Shown here: positions 16,393-25,490 of the stretch, in pieces
How the letters are laid out: each line of letters begins with the position of its first letter
Position numbering within the stretch: position 1 is the stretch's first letter
Assembly: GCF_017874215.1 (NCBI RefSeq)
Contig: NZ_JAGGLB010000014.1
Location: forward strand, 156,692-220,691
DNA from: Paenibacillus eucommiae
GTDB taxonomy: Bacteria > Bacillota > Bacilli > Paenibacillales > NBRC-103111
Length of the DNA: 64,000 nt
Reading direction: 5' to 3'
Notes under the pieces: model-generated
What the model saw: the letters and a program-made list of their open reading frames with translations, nothing else
What the model was told of the DNA's origin: nothing
The model's database searches: none
Made by a program: the position numbers and the translations under genes

Positions 16393-16430
16393 ATTGAATT
16401 ATTATGCTTTTCTATGTATAATAATGCATA
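16393..16430 (+). promoter_or_regulatory. arg operon promoter overlapped by two ARG boxes
   Basis: The promoter is TTGAAT (16394-16399), 17 bp, TATAAT (16417-16422). The box at 16413-16430, TATGTATAATAATGCATA, matches the ArgR consensus TNTGNATWWWWATNCANA at every position. A second box at 16393-16410 matches all but three positions. They are 2 bp apart, so an ArgR/AhrC hexamer would cover both -35 and -10, giving arginine-dependent repression. No argR gene is in the window. Confidence 0.88.
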
Positions 16431-16461
16431 TATATAAAGGGGCGTATGGAGGGATTTTAAA

Positions 16462-17511
16462 ATGGGATATGAGCTTAGAGCGGCTATTGTTGGAGCAACG
16501 GGATACGGCGGAGTAGAGTTAATTCGGCTGCTGCAGGCCCATCCTTATGTGAGAATTACTTCTGTTATTTCAACTTCGAGTGCCGGAGCTGCTATTGCAG
16601 AGGGATTTCCTCACTTGCATGAAATTGTGGTTGGCGTATTGGATGAATTGGACATTGATCTGATTGCTGGCAAGGCGGACCTGGTGTTTCTTGCGACACC
16701 TGCTGGAGTAAGCAGTGAGCTATCGCCAAAGCTGCTGGCAGCCGGACTTAAAGTTATTGATCTCTCAGGTGATTTCAGACTGAAATCTCCAGAGGTGTAT
16801 GAGCAGTGGTATAAAAGGAAGCCTGCTTCCCAAGAGTATTTGGACCTTGCTGTTTACGGCTTGTGTGAAGCATTTGGCGAAGATGTACGGGGCGCAGATT
16901 TCATCTCCAATCCGGGCTGTTATGCAACATCAGCGTTGCTGGGACTTATCCCAGCGGTTAAGGCAGGCTGGATTGACCCGTCGACGATAATTATTGACGC
17001 CAAATCGGGTGTATCAGGAGCGGGCAGGGCAGTGAGCCTTGGCGTGCATTATGCAGAAGTGAATGAAAATTTCTCTGCATATAAAGTGAATAAGCATCAG
17101 CACATTCCGGAAATCGAGCAGACGCTTGGACGCATTGCCGGTCAAGAAATCATGACTACTTTTACCACACATCTGGTGCCGATGACACGCGGGATTATGT
17201 GCACTACGTATGCAAGTGTAATAGGTGAGAGATCGGAAGAGCAATTTATAGATCTTTATAAACAGTATTATGAAGGAAGACGTTTCGTCAGGGTGCGGCC
17301 GCAAGGAAAATGGCCAGCGACGAAAGAAGTTTCCGGATCGAACTTTTGCGATATAGGCTTTGCCGTGGATGAGCGAACTGGCCGGGTTACGATTATTTCG
17401 GTAATCGATAATGTGGTGAAGGGTGCAGCCGGGCAGGCGATTCAGAATTTAAATTTGATGATGGGCTGGGACGAGACGACTGGACTGCTTTTTGCCCCTG
17501 TTTATCCATAA
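16462..17511 (+). CDS. argC: ArgC, N-acetyl-gamma-glutamyl-phosphate reductase
   Basis: A 349-residue NADPH-dependent enzyme for the third step of arginine synthesis. An N-terminal Rossmann motif G-A-T-G-Y-G-G-V-E-L and the catalytic cysteine in S-N-P-G-C-Y-A-T (about residue 153) are visible, with a catalytic His in H-x-P-E-I-E-Q. It is the first gene of the operon, with a GGAGGGA site ahead of ATG 16462. The phosphate substrate is made by ArgB, encoded two genes downstream. Confidence 0.97.
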   Translation: MGYELRAAIVGATGYGGVELIRLLQAHPYVRITSVISTSSAGAAIAEGFPHLHEIVVGVLDELDIDLIAGKADLVFLATPAGVSSELSPKLLAAGLKVIDLSGDFRLKSPEVYEQWYKRKPASQEYLDLAVYGLCEAFGEDVRGADFISNPGCYATSALLGLIPAVKAGWIDPSTIIIDAKSGVSGAGRAVSLGVHYAEVNENFSAYKVNKHQHIPEIEQTLGRIAGQEIMTTFTTHLVPMTRGIMCTTYASVIGERSEEQFIDLYKQYYEGRRFVRVRPQGKWPATKEVSGSNFCDIGFAVDERTGRVTIISVIDNVVKGAAGQAIQNLNLMMGWDETTGLLFAPVYP

Positions 17512-17565
17512 ATGCACCGGACATAGGACGGATTATTCATAGAGTAGGATAGGTGAAGTGTACAA

Positions 17566-18792
17566 ATGAAGGATACGGGGAATTTTGTAGTTGTTCCTGA
17601 AGGCTCGGTTACGACGCCCAAGGGGTTTCGTGCAGGCGGCCTGCACTGCGGGTTAAAAAAGGTGGAGCGCCACGACCTGGGCGCGATTGTGTGTGAGGTT
17701 CCTGCGACAGCGGCGGGTGTGTATACGCTGAATGCTTTTCAGGCGGCGCCACTGCGCGTGACGCAGGAAAGCATCGCTGCAAGCGGCAAGCTGCAGGCGA
17801 TGGTCGTCAACAGCGGCAACGCTAACGCGTGCACAGGCCAGCAGGGCGAGGACGATGCACGGGCGATGCGGGCTGCCGCCGCCGAGGCACTCGGCGTTGC
17901 CGAGCACCACGTGGGCGTCACGTCCACGGGGGTGATCGGCGAGACGCTGCCGATGGCGAAGCTGCTCAGCGGCATCGCGCAGCTGCCAGAGCGGGTGAAA
18001 CCGGACGGGGGCGACGACTTCTGCCAGGCGATCCTGACTACGGATCTCGTGCAGAAGATGACGTGTGTCCGGCTTAACGTGAACGGCAAAGAAGTGCACA
18101 TTGCCGGAGCGGCCAAGGGTTCGGGGATGATTCACCCGAACATGGCAACTATGCTCGGATTCATCACGACCGATGCGAAGATTGAGAGCGAATTCCTGCA
18201 GCAGCAGCTAAGCAGGATTACAGATAATACGTTCAACATGATTACAGTTGACGGAGATACAAGCACCAACGACATGGTCGTGGTGATGGCCAGTGGCCTG
18301 GCGGACAATGAGGCGCTGCATCCGGAGCATCCGGATTGGGAGGCTTTTGCCGCGGGTTTTCAATACGTTGGCGAGTATCTCGCCAAGGCGATCGCGCGCG
18401 ATGGCGAAGGTGCAACGAAGCTGATCGAGGTCAACGTCGTTGGAGCGGAATCCGACAACGCAGCGCGGGCCATTGCCAAGACCGTCATCGGATCCAGCCT
18501 CGTGAAATCCGCCTGCTTTGGAGCAGATGCGAATTGGGGGCGGATTATCGCTGCAGTTGGGCGTGCGGGTCAGCCAGTGAACACGGAAACCGTGGATATC
18601 AAGCTGGGGGATATCAGCGTATTGGAGCAGTCCCGTCCTGTCCGTTTCGATGAGGAGCAGGCGGAAGCGTACTTGAAGGGTGAGCTAGTGAACATTCATA
18701 TCCATTTACATATGGGCAAGGGTCAGGCAACCGCTTGGGGCTGCGACCTCACTTATGATTATGTGCGCATTAATGCCGCTTACCGTACGTAA
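17566..18792 (+). CDS. argJ: ArgJ, bifunctional ornithine acetyltransferase / N-acetylglutamate synthase
   Basis: A 408-residue enzyme that recycles the acetyl group from N-acetylornithine to glutamate. The precursor self-cleaves before the Thr in G-M-I-H-P-N-M-A-T-M-L (Thr at about residue 195) to give alpha and beta chains; N-terminal V-V-N-S-G-N-A-N-A-C-T-G is also typical. Its presence gives the cyclic arginine pathway and explains the lack of argA and argE here. It follows argC by 54 bp. Roughly 17,640-18,140 is visibly richer in G and C than its neighbours. Confidence 0.97.
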   Translation: MKDTGNFVVVPEGSVTTPKGFRAGGLHCGLKKVERHDLGAIVCEVPATAAGVYTLNAFQAAPLRVTQESIAASGKLQAMVVNSGNANACTGQQGEDDARAMRAAAAEALGVAEHHVGVTSTGVIGETLPMAKLLSGIAQLPERVKPDGGDDFCQAILTTDLVQKMTCVRLNVNGKEVHIAGAAKGSGMIHPNMATMLGFITTDAKIESEFLQQQLSRITDNTFNMITVDGDTSTNDMVVVMASGLADNEALHPEHPDWEAFAAGFQYVGEYLAKAIARDGEGATKLIEVNVVGAESDNAARAIAKTVIGSSLVKSACFGADANWGRIIAAVGRAGQPVNTETVDIKLGDISVLEQSRPVRFDEEQAEAYLKGELVNIHIHLHMGKGQATAWGCDLTYDYVRINAAYRT

Positions 18793-18869
18793 AAAAGCAT
18801 CTATGGATCTTATTTTGTCTTATTTTTGTGTTATTTCTGTTTATTTATTATAAAGGAGAGCCTCAAGCC

Positions 18870-19661
18870 ATGAACAACAAATGCTTTGTGATGAAATGCG
18901 GCGGGAGCACATTGGCTGCGCTGCCGGAGAGCTTCTTCGCCGATATGCGTGAGCTTCAAGCGGAAGGTATCGTTCCGGTTATCGTGCACGGAGGCGGTCC
19001 GGCGATTTCGGAGACTTTAACGAAGCTCGGAATTGAGACCGAGTTTGTCCACGGCCTGCGCAAAACGAATGAAGCGGTGCTGGATGTGGTGGAGATGGTG
19101 CTGTCCGGGCAAATCAATAAGGAGATTGTGCGACGAATTCAGCTGGCCGGCGCTAAAGCGCTTGGTTTGTCTGGGGTAGACGGACATTTGATCGAAGCGC
19201 AGCCGGTCAGGAATAGCGACGAAGTGGGCTTGGTTGGAGATGTAAGCCATGTCAATGCCGGGTTGATTGAGGGTATTGTGGAAATGGGCTATATCCCTGT
19301 CATTGCCCCGGTAGGACTGGGTTCCGACGGAGGCCAGCGTTACAATATTAATGCGGATACGGCCGCGGGAGCCGTTGCTTCCCATTTAGGTGTGGAACAG
19401 ATGATTGTTGTTACGGATGTTCCGGGCATTTTGCAGACGATAGATGGGGAGAAACGGGTGCTTCCTTCTGTGACAGTAGCGGAGATTGAACAAATGATTG
19501 CGTCAGGCGACATTTATGGCGGGATGATCCCGAAGGTTCGCGCAGCTATCCAATGCATCCAAGGTAAGGTGCAGGAGGTAGTTATCGTGAATGGCACGGA
19601 GTCTAATGTGCTGAGCAAGGTTCTTAAAGGGCAGAACATTGGAACACGGATTATCCGTTAA
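18870..19661 (+). CDS. argB: ArgB, acetylglutamate kinase
   Basis: A 263-residue amino acid kinase that phosphorylates N-acetylglutamate. The glycine loop V-I-V-H-G-G-G-P-A-I-S, preceded by M-K-C-G-G-S at the N-terminus, and N-A-D-T-A-A-G-A-V-A for nucleotide binding are present. ATG 18870 follows an AAAGGAGAG site; an in-frame start 42 bp upstream (18828) lies before that site and adds a nonconserved hydrophobic stretch, so it is rejected. It is the short, ArgB-only form without the N-terminal helix of arginine-inhibited kinases. Confidence 0.95.
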   Translation: MNNKCFVMKCGGSTLAALPESFFADMRELQAEGIVPVIVHGGGPAISETLTKLGIETEFVHGLRKTNEAVLDVVEMVLSGQINKEIVRRIQLAGAKALGLSGVDGHLIEAQPVRNSDEVGLVGDVSHVNAGLIEGIVEMGYIPVIAPVGLGSDGGQRYNINADTAAGAVASHLGVEQMIVVTDVPGILQTIDGEKRVLPSVTVAEIEQMIASGDIYGGMIPKVRAAIQCIQGKVQEVVIVNGTESNVLSKVLKGQNIGTRIIR

Positions 19662-19716
19662 TATAAGCAATTTATTTTATATATTTTTATTTATAAGCTG
19701 AAGGAGTGAAAAGAAG

Positions 19717-20907
19717 ATGAGTGAACCGGAAAAAAGCTCACTGTTTCCGACCTATGCCAGATATCCGCTTACGTTTGTAAAGGGTGAGGGCAGCCGGCTC
19801 TGGGATGACACAGGCAAGGAATATATTGACCTGATGAGCGGAATCGCCGTTACAAATTTGGGTCACGCACCCAAGCAGGTGAAAGAAAAACTCATGGAGC
19901 AGCTCGATCAGATTTGGCACACGGGGAATTTGTTCCACATTCCGAATCAGGAGAAGCTGGCTACAATTCTGACGGATAATAGCTGTGCGGATGCGGTATT
20001 TTTCTGCTCGACAGGAGCGGAGGCGAATGAAGCTGCAATTAAGCTGGCCCGCCGCTATTCGCAAAAGGTGCGGAATTCCGGGCGTTACGAAATCATTACG
20101 TTCGAAATGTCTTTCCATGGCCGCACTTTGGCGACGTTAACTGCTACTGGACAGGAAAAGGTAAAGGAAGGCTTTCATCCGCTTCCAGAGGGCTTTGTAT
20201 ATGCCAAATATAATGATATTGAATCTGTTAAGTCGCTAATATCTGATAAAACCTGCGCAATCATGATAGAAATGATTCAAGGAGAGGGCGGTGTGCTGCC
20301 TGCTGATGAGAGCTTCATTAAGGAGCTTGACGAGCTCTGCAAACAGCAGGAGCTTCTGCTGATTGTTGATGAAATTCAGACGGGCTTAGGACGCACAGGC
20401 AAGCTTTTCGCTTATGAGCACTATGGCATTGAGCCTGATATTTTCACCCTTGCCAAGGGTCTTGGCAGTGGTTTTCCAATCGGGGCTATGCTGGGCAAGG
20501 CTGAGCTGGCTGAAGCTTTTAGTGCTGGAACCCATGGCTCTACCTTCGGAGGAAATCCACTGGCCACAGCGGCTGGAATCGCAACCTTGGAAACCCTGCT
20601 GAATGAGCAACTGCCTGAGCGTGCAGCACAGCTGGGAACCCACGTGACGGATACGCTATCCGCCAAGCTGGCAGGCAATCCATTGGTACAGGAAATCCGC
20701 GGCAAAGGCTTGCTAATCGGGATAACTTGCACTCAAGCGGGGGCAGACATCATTAAAGAAATTCACGAGGAAGGCGTCCTGGTAATTCCAGCGGGGCCGA
20801 ACGTAATACGGTTGGCGCCAAGTCTGAACATACCGCAAGAGGACCTAGATAAGGGTCTTGACATTATTTGCTCCGTTTTGGCTAAGAAGGCCTCTGCACT
20901 AGTATAG
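19717..20907 (+). CDS. argD: ArgD, acetylornithine aminotransferase
   Basis: A 396-residue class III, PLP-dependent aminotransferase that converts N-acetylglutamate semialdehyde to N-acetylornithine. Motifs are F-x-C-S-T-G-A-E-A-N-E-A-A-I-K-L-A-R, the cofactor-facing V-D-E-I-Q-T-G-L-G-R-T-G, and the Schiff-base lysine in F-T-L-A-K-G-L-G-S-G-F-P-I-G-A-M. It follows argB by 55 bp with an AAGGAG site and precedes argF by 16 bp. Confidence 0.95.
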   Translation: MSEPEKSSLFPTYARYPLTFVKGEGSRLWDDTGKEYIDLMSGIAVTNLGHAPKQVKEKLMEQLDQIWHTGNLFHIPNQEKLATILTDNSCADAVFFCSTGAEANEAAIKLARRYSQKVRNSGRYEIITFEMSFHGRTLATLTATGQEKVKEGFHPLPEGFVYAKYNDIESVKSLISDKTCAIMIEMIQGEGGVLPADESFIKELDELCKQQELLLIVDEIQTGLGRTGKLFAYEHYGIEPDIFTLAKGLGSGFPIGAMLGKAELAEAFSAGTHGSTFGGNPLATAAGIATLETLLNEQLPERAAQLGTHVTDTLSAKLAGNPLVQEIRGKGLLIGITCTQAGADIIKEIHEEGVLVIPAGPNVIRLAPSLNIPQEDLDKGLDIICSVLAKKASALV

Positions 20908-20923
20908 AAAGGTAGGATGAGCA

Positions 20924-21880
20924 ATGAACAATGCCGTGCAAGAAGAGATCGCCAACCAGCTTAAGGGAAGAGATTTCCTGGATTTGGGCGACTATTCGTC
21001 GGAAGAACTTGACTATTTAATTGATCTGGCTATAGATTTAAAAAGTAAGCAAAAAGCAGGAGTGCCGCATGCACTTCTTCAAGGAAAGTCACTTGGGATG
21101 ATTTTTGAGAAATCCTCCACCAGAACGAGAGTTTCTTTTGAGGTTGGGATGTACCAGCTCGGCGGGCAAGCTTTATTTTTAAGCAAAAATGATATCCAGC
21201 TTGGACGCGGGGAAACGGTCTGGGATACGGCGCAAACGATGTCCCGTTACCTGGATGGGATTATGATCCGCACCTTTGAGCACAGCAAAGTAATTAATTT
21301 GGCACGAGGATCCACGGTACCGGTGATTAACGGTTTGACGGATTTATCGCATCCCTGTCAAGCTCTGGCCGACTATCAGACGATCCTGGAGAAAAAGGGC
21401 AAGCTGAAGGGGCTCAAGATAGCTTACATCGGCGATGGCAACAATATGACTCACTCCTTAATGATGGGTGCCTGCAAGTTTGGCATGGAATTCGCAACAG
21501 CTAGTCCTGAAGGGTATGCTCCCGATCCTGACATGATTCAGATGTCGCAGGAAATCGCGGATCAGACTGGCGGAAAGCTGCTAGTATGTACGGATCCACG
21601 TGAAGCTGTTGAGAATGCGGACATTATTTACACAGACGTATGGGCTAGTATGGGCTTTGAGGCGGAACAAAAAGAACGTGAAGTCGCCTTTAAGAACTTT
21701 CAGGTAAATGAAGCGCTTGTTAAGTATGCGAAGAAGGATTACTTGTTCATGCACTGCTTGCCTGCACATCGCGGGGAAGAAGTGAGTGAAGGCGTCATTG
21801 ATGGCGATCATTCGATTATTTTTGACCAGGCGGAGAATCGTTTGCATGCTCAAAAGGCTGTCATGGCCGCGATTATGTAA
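20924..21880 (+). CDS. argF: ArgF, ornithine carbamoyltransferase
   Basis: A 318-residue enzyme that transfers the carbamoyl group to ornithine to form citrulline. Carbamoyl-phosphate loop S-S-T-R-T-R-V-S-F-E, then H-P-C-Q-A-L-A-D, and the ornithine-binding C-terminal H-C-L-P-A-H-R-G-E-E-V are all present. No carA/carB genes are in the operon, so carbamoyl phosphate must come from another locus. It follows argD by 16 bp. Confidence 0.97.
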   Translation: MNNAVQEEIANQLKGRDFLDLGDYSSEELDYLIDLAIDLKSKQKAGVPHALLQGKSLGMIFEKSSTRTRVSFEVGMYQLGGQALFLSKNDIQLGRGETVWDTAQTMSRYLDGIMIRTFEHSKVINLARGSTVPVINGLTDLSHPCQALADYQTILEKKGKLKGLKIAYIGDGNNMTHSLMMGACKFGMEFATASPEGYAPDPDMIQMSQEIADQTGGKLLVCTDPREAVENADIIYTDVWASMGFEAEQKEREVAFKNFQVNEALVKYAKKDYLFMHCLPAHRGEEVSEGVIDGDHSIIFDQAENRLHAQKAVMAAIM

Positions 21881-21932
21881 GCAAAGGATATAGGAACGAA
21901 GCTATGTAAGCGAAAGAATGGAGAGAGAACGA

Positions 21933-23171
21933 ATGGCTAAGGAAAAAATAGTGCTCGCTTATTCAGGCGGGTTGGATACATCCGTTATTCTAAAGTGGCT
22001 GAAAGAAACTTATGATGCAGAAATTATTGCTTTTACAGCAGATATCGGGCAAAAGGAGGAGCTGGACGGTTTAGAAGCCAAGGCGCTGCAAACCGGAGCC
22101 TCCAAAATCTATATCGATGACCTGCGCGACGAGTTTGCTGCGGATTTCATTTATCCGATGTTTCAGGCAGGCGCTCTTTATGAAGGGCAGTACCTGCTCG
22201 GCACGAGCATTGCACGTCCTTTGATTGCCAAGCGGATGGTGGAAATCGCCCGTGCTGAAGGCGCTACGGCCATTGCTCACGGAGCAACCGGCAAAGGCAA
22301 CGACCAAGTGCGCTTCGAGCTTACAGCGGCAGCACTGGCTCCAGAGCTTAAGGTGATCGCACCTTGGCGCTCTGATGAGTTCCAAGAGGAGTTTCCTGGA
22401 CGCGCGGAAATGATTGCTTATGCTGAGAAGCATAATATTCCGGTTCAAGCATCCGCGGCAAAGCCTTATTCCATGGACCGCAACCTGCTGCATATCAGCT
22501 TTGAGAGCGGCATGCTGGAAGATCCGTGGTTTGATTCCAGTGATGAAGCTAATAAGTCGATGTATGTGCTGAGCGTCGATCCGGAAGATGCTCCTGATCA
22601 AGCTGAGTATGTTGAGCTTGATTTTGTAGAGGGTAACTGCGTAGGGCTGAACGGCGCTGAGCTGACGCCTCTGCAAGTCATGGAAGCTCTTAATGAGCTT
22701 GGCGGTAAGCACGGCATTGGCCGGGTGGATATGGTAGAGAACCGCTTCGTTGGCATGAAAAGCCGCGGCGTTTACGAGACCCCGGGCGGCACGATTTTAT
22801 TCTCCGCTCACCGCAAGATGGAATCTTTGACTATGGATCGTGAGGTTATGCACCTGCGTGATTCTCTGATCTCTAAATACAGCTCGATCGTATACAACGG
22901 CTTCTGGTTTGCCCCGGAACGACTGGCTATTCAAGCGCTGGTGACGGAAAGCCAGAAGAATGTAACAGGCACAGTGAGAATCAAGCTGTACAAGGGAAAT
23001 GTGATCGCTGCGGGCGTGAAAAGTCCGGTCAGTCTTTACAACCCTGATATTGCGACGATGGAAGCAGATCCTACGAAAGCTTACAATCAAGGGGATGCGA
23101 CCGGATTTATTCGTTTGAATGCACTCCGTTTAAAGGTAGCATCAGGCGTGGAGCAGACTTCCAAGAAGTAG
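21933..23171 (+). CDS. argG: ArgG, argininosuccinate synthase
   Basis: A 412-residue ATP-dependent enzyme joining citrulline and aspartate. The PP-loop A-Y-S-G-G-L-D-T-S lies at residues 9-17, with G-A-T-G-K-G-N-D-Q-V-R-F-E near 115. ATG 21933 is preferred because the GGAGAGAG site at 21919-21926 is just upstream; the ATG at 21918 would include it. It is the type I synthase found with argH in most bacteria. Confidence 0.96.
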   Translation: MAKEKIVLAYSGGLDTSVILKWLKETYDAEIIAFTADIGQKEELDGLEAKALQTGASKIYIDDLRDEFAADFIYPMFQAGALYEGQYLLGTSIARPLIAKRMVEIARAEGATAIAHGATGKGNDQVRFELTAAALAPELKVIAPWRSDEFQEEFPGRAEMIAYAEKHNIPVQASAAKPYSMDRNLLHISFESGMLEDPWFDSSDEANKSMYVLSVDPEDAPDQAEYVELDFVEGNCVGLNGAELTPLQVMEALNELGGKHGIGRVDMVENRFVGMKSRGVYETPGGTILFSAHRKMESLTMDREVMHLRDSLISKYSSIVYNGFWFAPERLAIQALVTESQKNVTGTVRIKLYKGNVIAAGVKSPVSLYNPDIATMEADPTKAYNQGDATGFIRLNALRLKVASGVEQTSKK

Positions 23172-23179
23172 AATACAAC

Positions 23180-23207
23180 AGGCTTTCCTGAATAGGGAAA
23201 GCCTTTG
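23180..23207 (+). terminator. hairpin between argG and argH
   Basis: AGGCTTTCC (23180-23188) pairs with GGAAAGCCT (23196-23204), but only three T follow. It more likely modulates argH expression or protects mRNA ends than stops transcription. Confidence 0.5.
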
Positions 23208-23243
23208 GGCTGTAGATAAGGTTACAAAGAAGGAGAGATATTT

Positions 23244-24659
23244 GTGTCAAAGCTTTGGGGTGGACGTTTTACAAAACAAACCGATCAACTGGTCGAAGAA
23301 TATACGGCTTCTATTACGTTTGACAAGGAGCTCGCAGAAGAAGATATTCAAGGCAGCTTAGCCCATGTGACTATGCTTGGGAAATGCGGCATCTTGTCCT
23401 TGGACGATGTGGAGAAAATCAAGGATGGCCTGCATTCCGTTCAAGGCATGATTCGCCGCGGCGAGCTTGAGTATGCGATCAGCGACGAAGACATTCATAT
23501 GAATATCGAGAAGACACTGATCGATTTGATCGGGCCTGTGGGCGGCAAGCTGCACACCGGTCGTAGCCGGAATGATCAGGTAGCGACTGACATGCATTTG
23601 TACCTGCGCAAGCGGGTGGTCGAATTCGTCGGGCTGCTTACCAAGCTGCAGGATGCCCTGCTGGAGCAAGCGAAAAAAAACCTGGATACAATCATTCCAG
23701 GGTACACACATCTGCAGCGCGCACAGCCTATTTTATTTGCTCATCATATGATGGCTTACGTATCGATGTTTGGGCGGGATATAGAACGTCTGCAGGATAG
23801 CTATAAAAGAATTAATGTGCTGCCGCTGGGAGCAGGGGCGTTAGCAGGTACGACATTCCCGATTGATCGTCACTATGTGGCGCAGCAGCTGGGTTTTGAC
23901 CGAGTCTATGAGAACAGCCTCGATGCTGTAAGTGACCGTGACTTTATTCTGGAGTTCCTTTCCAATGCTTCGTTCATCATGATGCACCTTTCGCGTTTTT
24001 GCGAAGAGATGGTGCTATGGTCGAGCACGGAGTTCGCTTTTATTGAACTTGACGATGCTTTCTGTACGGGCAGCTCGATCATGCCGCAAAAGAAAAATCC
24101 GGATGTCGCCGAGCTTGTTCGCGGGAAAACAGGCCGTGTATACGGCAATCTGTTCGGTTTGATGACAGTGCTTAAGGCGCTGCCGCTTGCTTACAATAAG
24201 GACATGCAGGAAGACAAAGAAGGTATGTTCGACACTGTGCGTACACTGCAAGGAGCACTGCAATTGTTTGCTACGATGGTATCTACCATGAAGGTTAATA
24301 CGGAGCGTATGAGACAAGCTGTGAATCAGGATTTCTCGAATGCTACGGATATTGCCGATTATTTGGTGAATAAGGGCCTTCCATTCCGACAAGCCCATGA
24401 AGTCATAGGTAAAATCGTACTTTATTGCATTCAAAATAAAAAGTATCTTCTAGATTTAAGCATGGATGAATTCTCCAAATTCTCTTCGTTGTTCGATGAT
24501 AAGATTTATAAGATTCTGCAGCCTGAGCATGTTGTTAATGCCCGCAATGTTTACGGCGGAACTGCATCCAACCAAGTCTCAGACGCGATCGCACGTGCCG
24601 AAGAAGTGCTTAATGAGTCCAATGAGTGGGTTACCACTTATCTTGAAAAAAGCAAGTAA
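23244..24659 (+). CDS. argH: ArgH, argininosuccinate lyase
   Basis: A 471-residue fumarase/aspartase superfamily enzyme that splits argininosuccinate to arginine and fumarate, the last step of the pathway. The signature G-S-S-I-M-P-Q-K-K-N-P-D holds the catalytic Ser loop; T-G-R-S-R-N-D-Q and the H-L-Q-R-A-Q segments are also typical. The start is GTG 23244 after AAGGAGAG. The stop lies inside a short direct repeat (24651-24674). Confidence 0.97.
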   Translation: MSKLWGGRFTKQTDQLVEEYTASITFDKELAEEDIQGSLAHVTMLGKCGILSLDDVEKIKDGLHSVQGMIRRGELEYAISDEDIHMNIEKTLIDLIGPVGGKLHTGRSRNDQVATDMHLYLRKRVVEFVGLLTKLQDALLEQAKKNLDTIIPGYTHLQRAQPILFAHHMMAYVSMFGRDIERLQDSYKRINVLPLGAGALAGTTFPIDRHYVAQQLGFDRVYENSLDAVSDRDFILEFLSNASFIMMHLSRFCEEMVLWSSTEFAFIELDDAFCTGSSIMPQKKNPDVAELVRGKTGRVYGNLFGLMTVLKALPLAYNKDMQEDKEGMFDTVRTLQGALQLFATMVSTMKVNTERMRQAVNQDFSNATDIADYLVNKGLPFRQAHEVIGKIVLYCIQNKKYLLDLSMDEFSKFSSLFDDKIYKILQPEHVVNARNVYGGTASNQVSDAIARAEEVLNESNEWVTTYLEKSK

Positions 24660-24674
24660 ACAAGCAAGTAAACA
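24651..24674 (+). repeat. 12-bp tandem repeat across the argH stop
   Basis: AAGCAAGTAAAC is present twice in tandem with a partial third copy. The stop codon lies in the first copy, so slippage would not alter the protein. Confidence 0.8.
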
Positions 24675-24732
24675 AGCAGCCCCAATAAGCCCTCTTCAGG
24701 ATCTCAAAAAGGGTACTCCATAATGTTACTCT

Positions 24733-24764
24733 AAAAAGCCTATCGCGAAAGCGGTGGGTTTTTT
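24733..24764 (+). terminator. arg operon terminator
   Basis: GCCTATCGC and GCGGTGGGT pair (with G-T wobbles) around a GAAA tetraloop, followed by a T run. Confidence 0.85.
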
Positions 24765-24839
24765 GGTGGATATCAAGCCAGGTTCCCTTTTTTACTTCTC
24801 AGGTTGTATAATCGTTTGTAGGGAGGGATTCAATTATTT

Positions 24840-25346
24840 ATGTTAGTAACCATGGGGCAAGAAGAGTTTGATTCATTGGATTATATTACGCTTGGATGGA
24901 AATGCATTGAGCCTACGATTATGCAGATCCGCGGGAAGAACGACACAATTAAGTCAGAGGTGTACGCGCAGCTAACTGAAGGTCAGAGGGCGCTGCTTAT
25001 GTTCCGGGTACTGCATGATCATGCGTATAATTCTACAGCTGAATATTACTGCTGGATATCCCAGCTGCTGACGGAACCGAACACCTGGAAGGAAGTCAAG
25101 GCGGGCTTCCGTTATTTCGGCGATGATGCCATGCTGCAGATACTTGAGGAGACAGAAGCTTTTCTTAGTGGACGGAATCAGTCAGACCTTCAAGTATCCC
25201 CCCAAGATTTAGTCGATGACCCGCAGCTCAATGAAACCATTAGTATGCTTTATGCATTATTCAGTGGCTCGGCACCAGCTTCATTAAAGCGGGTAGGTGC
25301 CTATATCCGAAGCAACCCTGAGCAGTACGTGCAATTTCAGGCATAA
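24840..25346 (+). CDS. hypothetical protein
   Basis: A 168-residue soluble, mainly helical protein with a GGGAGGG site before ATG 24840. I do not recognise it securely. The segment R-A-L-L-M-F-R-V-L-H-D-H-A-Y-N-S-T-A-E-Y-Y-C-W-I-S-Q and a later Y-F-G-D-D-A-M-L-Q-I-L-E-E resemble the general pattern of small DUF4375/DMP19-like helical proteins, but this is only an impression. There is no signal peptide or membrane helix. It is a single-gene unit between the arg terminator and repeat copy A. Confidence 0.65.
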   Translation: MLVTMGQEEFDSLDYITLGWKCIEPTIMQIRGKNDTIKSEVYAQLTEGQRALLMFRVLHDHAYNSTAEYYCWISQLLTEPNTWKEVKAGFRYFGDDAMLQILEETEAFLSGRNQSDLQVSPQDLVDDPQLNETISMLYALFSGSAPASLKRVGAYIRSNPEQYVQFQA

Positions 25347-25445
25347 AAGGTAGGAGTACCTTTCTTCTCGTCTTTTTTACAGCGGGATAGGCCATTAATA
25401 TAGCCAAAGTGCTTTTTCTGAGATAAGTACATTCGTCCGACCAAG

Positions 25446-25490
25446 AAGGGCAGCCCCTAGTCATTTTGACTTTTGAGGCTGCCCTTTATT
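25446..25490 (+). terminator. terminator before repeat copy A
   Basis: Ten-bp perfect stem AAGGGCAGCC (25446-25455) / GGCTGCCCTT (25477-25486), with a T-rich end. Confidence 0.85.
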
